DNA of 64,000 nucleotides, taken from Alnus glutinosa. Lineage: Eukaryota > Streptophyta > Magnoliopsida > Fagales > Betulaceae. The notes beneath the pieces are model-generated. The model saw only the letters and a program-made list of their open reading frames with translations, was not told where the DNA came from and made no database searches. The DNA lies in contig NC_084896.1 of NCBI RefSeq assembly GCF_958979055.1, forward strand, positions 124,001 through 188,000. The letters run 5' to 3'. A program made the translations under genes and the position numbers. Below are positions 59,690-64,000 of this stretch, piece by piece; position 1 is the stretch's first letter, and every line of letters starts with the position of its first letter.

Positions 59690-61375
59690 CTCTTATTGAA
59701 AGCGTAAGGCGCCCCTAAGTACACTGGAAGTATACAAAATGAAACACCTAACTAGGAATAGAAAAATGAACAAAGAAATTAGCAAAGCTAATCGATAGTG
59801 GGGACAAAAAAATCACTGTTCAAAGATACAGCGTATGAAAAAACAAAGCTAAAATATCCTCCATAGAACTCTCCAAATTCTCAAAACACCTAAGATTTCT
59901 TTCCTTCCAAACACGTCAAAACATGCAGATTGGCACCATCTTCCAAATCGCAGCACTCCTTGGCCTACTAGACTTCCACCAACAAGTAAACAAGTCAATA
60001 ACTCTTCTAGGCATAGCCCAAGACATACCAAAACGAGTAAAAATGTTATTCCAGAGAGCGGAAGCCACATCACAGTGAAGAAGAAGGTGGTCCACAAATT
60101 CTCCATCTCTCTTGCACAAGCAATATCTATCCACAATGATGATATGCCTCTTCCTGAGATTGTCCACAGTACGGATCTTGCCTAGGGCTGTCGACCACGC
60201 AAAAAAAGCCGCCCTGGAAAGAGCCTGAGTCTGCCACACACTTTTCCAAGGGAAGCGTCTGCCTTCAGAGCAAGCCAAAGAGCTGAAGAAGGACTTAACC
60301 TTGAACAATCCTTTCTTGGAAGAGACCCACCAAATCCTATCTGCACGATCTCTACTCAACATGGCTGAGTGCAACACCTAGAAGAAGGAAGCAAAGACAC
60401 CCACTTCCCAATCATGCACTTCTCTAACAAAGCTCACGTTCCACTGAGTAGAACCTCCCAAAACCTCCATATTATCCGCAACTGAGACATCCTTCACCCG
60501 AGCAATACCAAATAGATTAGGAAAAACTTTCTTCAGAACTGTATCCCCGCACCACAGATCATGCCAAAATTTTGTCCTAACCCCATCCCCCACCTGAAAT
60601 CTAGCAAAACCAGAGAAAGTCTCTCACCCTTTCCTGATGTTCTTCCACAACCCCACTCCGAAGGCACCTACAGGCTCAAGGGAGCACCACCTGCCCCACA
60701 AACTACCAAACTTGGAGTCCACCGCAACTCTCGCACAAGCATTTCTCTTAATTCCAAACTGCCATAACCATTTACCTAGCAAAGCGCGGTTGAACATCAA
60801 CAAGTTCCTAATACCCAGCCTCCCTTTTGAAATTGGGGTACAAACCTTCGACCAACTCACAAAGTGATATTTGAACTCTTCACTATTCCCACCCCAAAGA
60901 AAATCTCGTTGTAGCTTCTCAATGCGAGCAGCAACACTCCCCGGGATAGGGAAAAGAGACAAATAATATGTAAGGTAAATTGGCGAGGGTACTCTTAATG
61001 AGGGTAACTCTACCACCCTTGGAGATGTAGAACTTTTCCAATTGGCCAGTCGATGCTCTATTTTCTCGATTACCCAATCCCAAATATGAGTGGACTTATA
61101 GAAAGCCCCCAAAGAAAGACCAAGATACTTCACCGGCAAAGAAGCAACCCCACACCCTAGAATGCCGGCTAACCTTCCCACTTGATCTACATTCCCCACT
61201 GGAATTAAATTTGACGTTGCCAAATTAACCTTCAAGCCCGAAGCAGCTTCAAACAGAAGGAAGAGGCTCCGCAAATAACGCAACTGAGAAGAATGAGCAC
61301 TACAAAAAATCAGAATATCATCGGCAAATAGAAGATGCAAAAAGGTAGCATTACCAACTTTGAAACCTTTCAGGA
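59690..61375 (-). mobile_element. 5'-truncated L1-type LINE, same family as 1.9-kb copy
   Basis: From the reverse-transcriptase FADD box ([12 protein letters not shown], near 61320) through the GLKVNL and LPVKYLG motifs to the zinc-binding C terminus ([17 protein letters not shown]). The 3' UTR shares ACTTCCAGTGTAC and GCGCCTTACGCT with the LINE at 1945-4338, so both belong to one family. 5' truncation is deeper than in that copy. Several stops and frame breaks make it inactive. Target duplications are not resolved. Confidence 0.88.
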
Positions 61376-61557
61376 ATAATAGATAGGAAAGAAAGCACAT
61401 ATTTCGAGTATAAAGTAATTTACTCGAAATATCATCCATATTTAACCGCCATAGATATCCTCAATATATACTCTTTGAAAACACCTTGAAATAAAATTAA
61501 TCAATTAAAATAAAACACTTATATCCCCTTTTCCACTATTTGATTCCCAAGCAATTT

Positions 61558-63033
61558 CCTTTTTTTATAAGTAAAGGAAATTCATTAAAAATGATGGAGC
61601 ACAACCCAAGCACATAAAAAATATATAAAAGAAAACACCCAACAAATCAAGAACGAGAAAAGAAAATAAAAATCTGCATAGCTAGAGACATTGAGAAGTG
61701 ACCAGCTGAGATCCACTAAAATAGGGTTTAAGAAAACAAGTTCATAGATCCGAGCTCATTCTCTCACGATCCTCAAAACTTCGAGCCTTCATTTTTCTCC
61801 AAATGCACCACATTAAAAAGGAAGGAATTGCATTCCAAACAATATTCACATCATTATGGCCGACCCTTTGTTTCCAACACGCTAAAAGATCCACCACCCG
61901 TCAAGGTATAACCTACTCTACCCCAAACAACTGAAATACCATAATCCACATCTCTCTTGCAACATCACAATGAAGAAGAAAGAAGATGATCCGGAGTTCC
62001 CCCACTCTTTTTCAACATACAACACCAATCTATCACTATGATGTGACGCTTGTGAAAATTATCCAAAAGTGGGAATCTTTTTTTTTTTTTGATAAGTAAT
62101 CCAAAAGTGGGAATCTTTCCAAGGGAAGCTGACTAAGTGAAGAAAGCCAACCTCAAAGGACCTTGGGTCCTCCAAATGCTCTTCCAAGGGTAAGGGGAGT
62201 CTACATTAGAAAAAACCTTGTAAAAGGATTAGACCTCAAAAGACCTTCTTTTTGAGGGTGTCCAACATAGTATATCATTGCCTTCTCAACCCAACCTAAT
62301 GGAATAAAAAAACATTGAAGAATAGGAGACAAAGTCCACCTCCCAATTATGCTCCAACATGATGAAGTTAATGTCTCAACGAATTGTATTATTGCTAACA
62401 CTCCTAAGGTCAGCCATCATAGCAATCCTATTCCTTGCAAGGCAAAATAATTCATGAAAAGATTCCTTCAAAGGACGATTTCCACACCATATGTCATGCT
62501 AGAACCTGGCACGATAGCCATCACCCACCTCTACTCTAGTAAAATTGTAGAAAACATCCCAGCATCTCCTAATATGTTTCCAAAGACACACCCCATAAGC
62601 TCCAGTGACCCCCCTTGTACGCCATCCACCCGCCAAACTCCCATACATCTTATCCACAATCTAACCCCAAAAGACCTTTCTCTCTCAGCAGCAAACCCCC
62701 ATAACCACTTACCCAAAACGGCCTGATTGAAAGTAGTCAAGATCTTGACCCCTAACCCTCCAAACTGAATAGGAGCACAAACCTTCTTCCAATTAACAAG
62801 ATGGAATTTAGGCTTATTATCCAAAGTGCTCAACAAAAAATCCCTAATCAATTTTTCTAACAGATTAGCAACGCCAACCGGGATAGGAAAGAGAGAAAGG
62901 AAATTGGTAAGAAGGTTGGAAAGAGTGCTCTTAATCAACATTACTTAACCTCCCTTAGACAAGTAAAGTCTTTTCAACCAGCTAATTTTCTCTCCATTTT
63001 CTCAATGATAGAATCCCAGATATTTAAAATAGC
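61558..63033 (-). mobile_element. 5'-truncated LINE of a second family
   Basis: The reverse-transcriptase C-terminal side is readable: LLTNFLSLFPIPVGVANLLE, RDFLLSTLDNKPKFHLVNWK, KVCAPIQFGGLGVKILTTFN and a zinc-binding region near 61920-62060. The 3' UTR ends TTTACTTAT plus poly-A at 61558. It differs in sequence from the LINE just to its left, so it is a separate insertion in the same orientation. It is interrupted by stops. A micro-insertion sits inside it at 62081-62098. Confidence 0.8.
62081..62098 (-). mobile_element. Ultra-short LINE 3'-end insertion (18 bp)
   Basis: ATCCAAAAGTGGGAATCTTT is present at 62061-62080 and again at 62099-62118, bracketing TTTTTTTTTTGATAAGTA. On the minus strand the insert is TACTTATC plus ten A. 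The 20-bp duplication is longer than the insert. It lies within the older LINE at 61558-63033. Confidence 0.75.
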
Positions 63034-63512
63034 ATTTAGAACACCTCTTTGTCAAACAAAAAAAATATATATTTTGACCCAATTATGTCCCAACCGTGTC
63101 CCAACCATATCGCCAAACTATCTGACTTAAAAAATTTTATTTTTTCATTCATAGACAGGTATTTGGCCGTCGGAGCCATATCCATGTTTGATTCATGTCA
63201 GGCAAAAAGACTTCAGCCCTTCTGAAGTGTCCATGCTTCCTAGTCTTCAAACACTTAAAGCAAGCATTACACTGTCATGAAGCTCAAGCCAATAAGAGAA
63301 AATCCTCTTTGTTTTAGCATTAATTCGGACATGTTCTGCAAATACTTAGAAAAACACTCAATTGAATATTGAGCGCTGAGCCGACGGAGTTCACAAATTT
63401 TGCAATTTTGCTTGATTTTAATGGTCAAAACTAAAATTACAAGACCAGCAATACATTATATTTCTGAATTATCTAAGAATGCCAGAACTTCCATATCCTC
63501 AAAGGCTCTTCG

Positions 63513-63551
<39 letters not shown>

Positions 63552-63596
63552 CAAAATCAAATAGGAAATTCATAATAATAATAACCTGATATTTTC
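63034..63596. other. Intergenic, LINE to DPH3 3' end
   Basis: AT-rich DNA with a (TA)n tract at 63516-63550 just before the DPH3 stop; nothing else is recognised. Confidence 0.65.
63516..63550. repeat. (TA)n microsatellite
   Basis: About 17 TA units, 47 bp beyond the DPH3 stop codon, probably in its 3' UTR. Confidence 0.95.
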
Positions 63597-63854
63597 TTAA
63601 GCAACTGCTAGGGGCTGTTGCTTGGGCGGGTCGATATTGTTCTTGTTTCTCTGATCTGAGTCTCCGAGAAAGTCTTCGAGGTTGTAGACGACGGTGATGT
63701 AGAGGGAGCAGCTAGGGCAGCGAGCGATCTCTTCTCCGAGGCGGAGGTCGTCCTTGGTGATCTGGAAGAGGTCCCCGCACGGGCACGGGTAGGTGTACGC
63801 CTGCAGCTCCTCGTTCCACTCCATGTCCTCGATCTCCACGTCGTCGTACGACAT
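63597..63854 (-). CDS. DPH3: Diphthamide biosynthesis protein 3 (CSL zinc finger)
   Basis: Intronless, 85 residues. The start MSYDDVEIEDMEWNEE is that of DPH3 proteins. The zinc ligands are Cys24, Cys26, Cys46 and Cys49 (PCPCGDLFQI and ARCPSCSLYITV). DPH3 carries iron and passes electrons to the Dph1-Dph2 radical enzyme that starts diphthamide synthesis on eEF2 in the cytosol; in yeast it (Kti11) is also tied to Elongator. The frame stays open 38 codons upstream to 63968, but that part is Arg-rich and not conserved, so the internal ATG is chosen. The poly-Gln-Pro tail (PPKQQPLAVA) is short. A CSL-zinc-finger gene (At2g15910, as recalled) also lies beside the sorting nexin in Arabidopsis. Confidence 0.94.
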   Translation of the reverse strand: MSYDDVEIEDMEWNEELQAYTYPCPCGDLFQITKDDLRLGEEIARCPSCSLYITVVYNLEDFLGDSDQRNKNNIDPPKQQPLAVA

Positions 63855-64000
63855 CGTCTCGCTTCTTCTCCTTCGTCTACCTCTCACCCGCTTTGTGTTG
63901 GACCGAGTCTGAGGCCAGTTAGGGTTTTCTATTAAAGGGAAAGAGATCAATGTTGGTTTACGCTGCAATATAACGTGCGTTGCAGGGCTGAGATCTAAGT
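63855..64000. other. DPH3 5' leader and promoter edge
   Basis: The in-frame Arg-rich stretch upstream of the chosen start, then the window end. No other feature is seen. Confidence 0.6.

Noticed and set aside
63855-63968. In-frame N-terminal extension of DPH3
   Set aside because: Arg-rich and not part of the conserved family; the internal ATG gives the standard DPH3 start.
1-64000. CRISPR arrays, operons or bacterial-type systems
   Set aside because: No spaced direct repeats of that kind; spliced genes and plant families show a plant nuclear genome.

Overview
The window is nuclear DNA of a flowering plant, most likely a woody core eudicot (rosid). The support is intron-rich genes with GT-AG junctions, plant-only families (leucine-rich repeat extensin, PetM, P-type PPR protein, UGT, VRN1/REM B3 factors), an AT-rich background with many poly-A/T and (TA)n tracts, and plant LINEs, MITEs and a copia relic. 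The species cannot be named from sequence alone; Fagales is a guess.

Layout. 1-9.5 kb: a PXA/PX sorting nexin on the minus strand (3' end off the left edge) whose longest intron holds an antisense LINE and a MITE. 12.2-13.4 kb: a CBP1/MEE14-like gene. 15.0-17.7 kb: an intronless pollen-type LRR-extensin. 17.7-24.7 kb: a gene-free island with five inverted-repeat DNA elements. 24.7-31.0 kb: a nine-exon FAM114/DUF719-like gene with one GC-AG intron. 31.2-31.9 kb: a hAT-type MITE with a perfect 8-bp target duplication. 33.4-34.8 kb: a UGT91-type glycosyltransferase. 35.2-36.4 kb: a small secreted Cys-rich protein (Expp1-like). 38.0-41.1 kb: nested retroelements, with two copies of a ~1-kb poly-A retroposon inserted in a LINE relic and in a copia gag relic. 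41.6-48.8 kb: two divergent double-B3 genes (REM-like and VRN1-like). 50.8 kb: tRNA-Asp(GUC). 51.4 kb: petM. 52.7-53.5 kb: a TMEM45/DUF716 membrane protein. 55.3-57.3 kb: a PPR protein resembling At2g15630. 59.7-63.0 kb: two minus-strand 5'-truncated LINEs. 63.6-63.9 kb: DPH3 (CSL zinc finger).

The set sorting nexin - CBP1 - LRX recalls Arabidopsis At2g15900-At2g15890-At2g15880, with a CSL-zinc-finger gene and an At2g15630-type PPR gene known from the same Arabidopsis region. This looks like conserved microsynteny expanded by transposons (inference from recalled gene order).

The most unusual signal is three very short insertions (18-40 bp), each a poly-A tail plus a few bases ending in a shared TTACTTAT-like 3' terminus and each flanked by a 9-20 bp direct duplication. 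They look like LINE insertions truncated almost to nothing.
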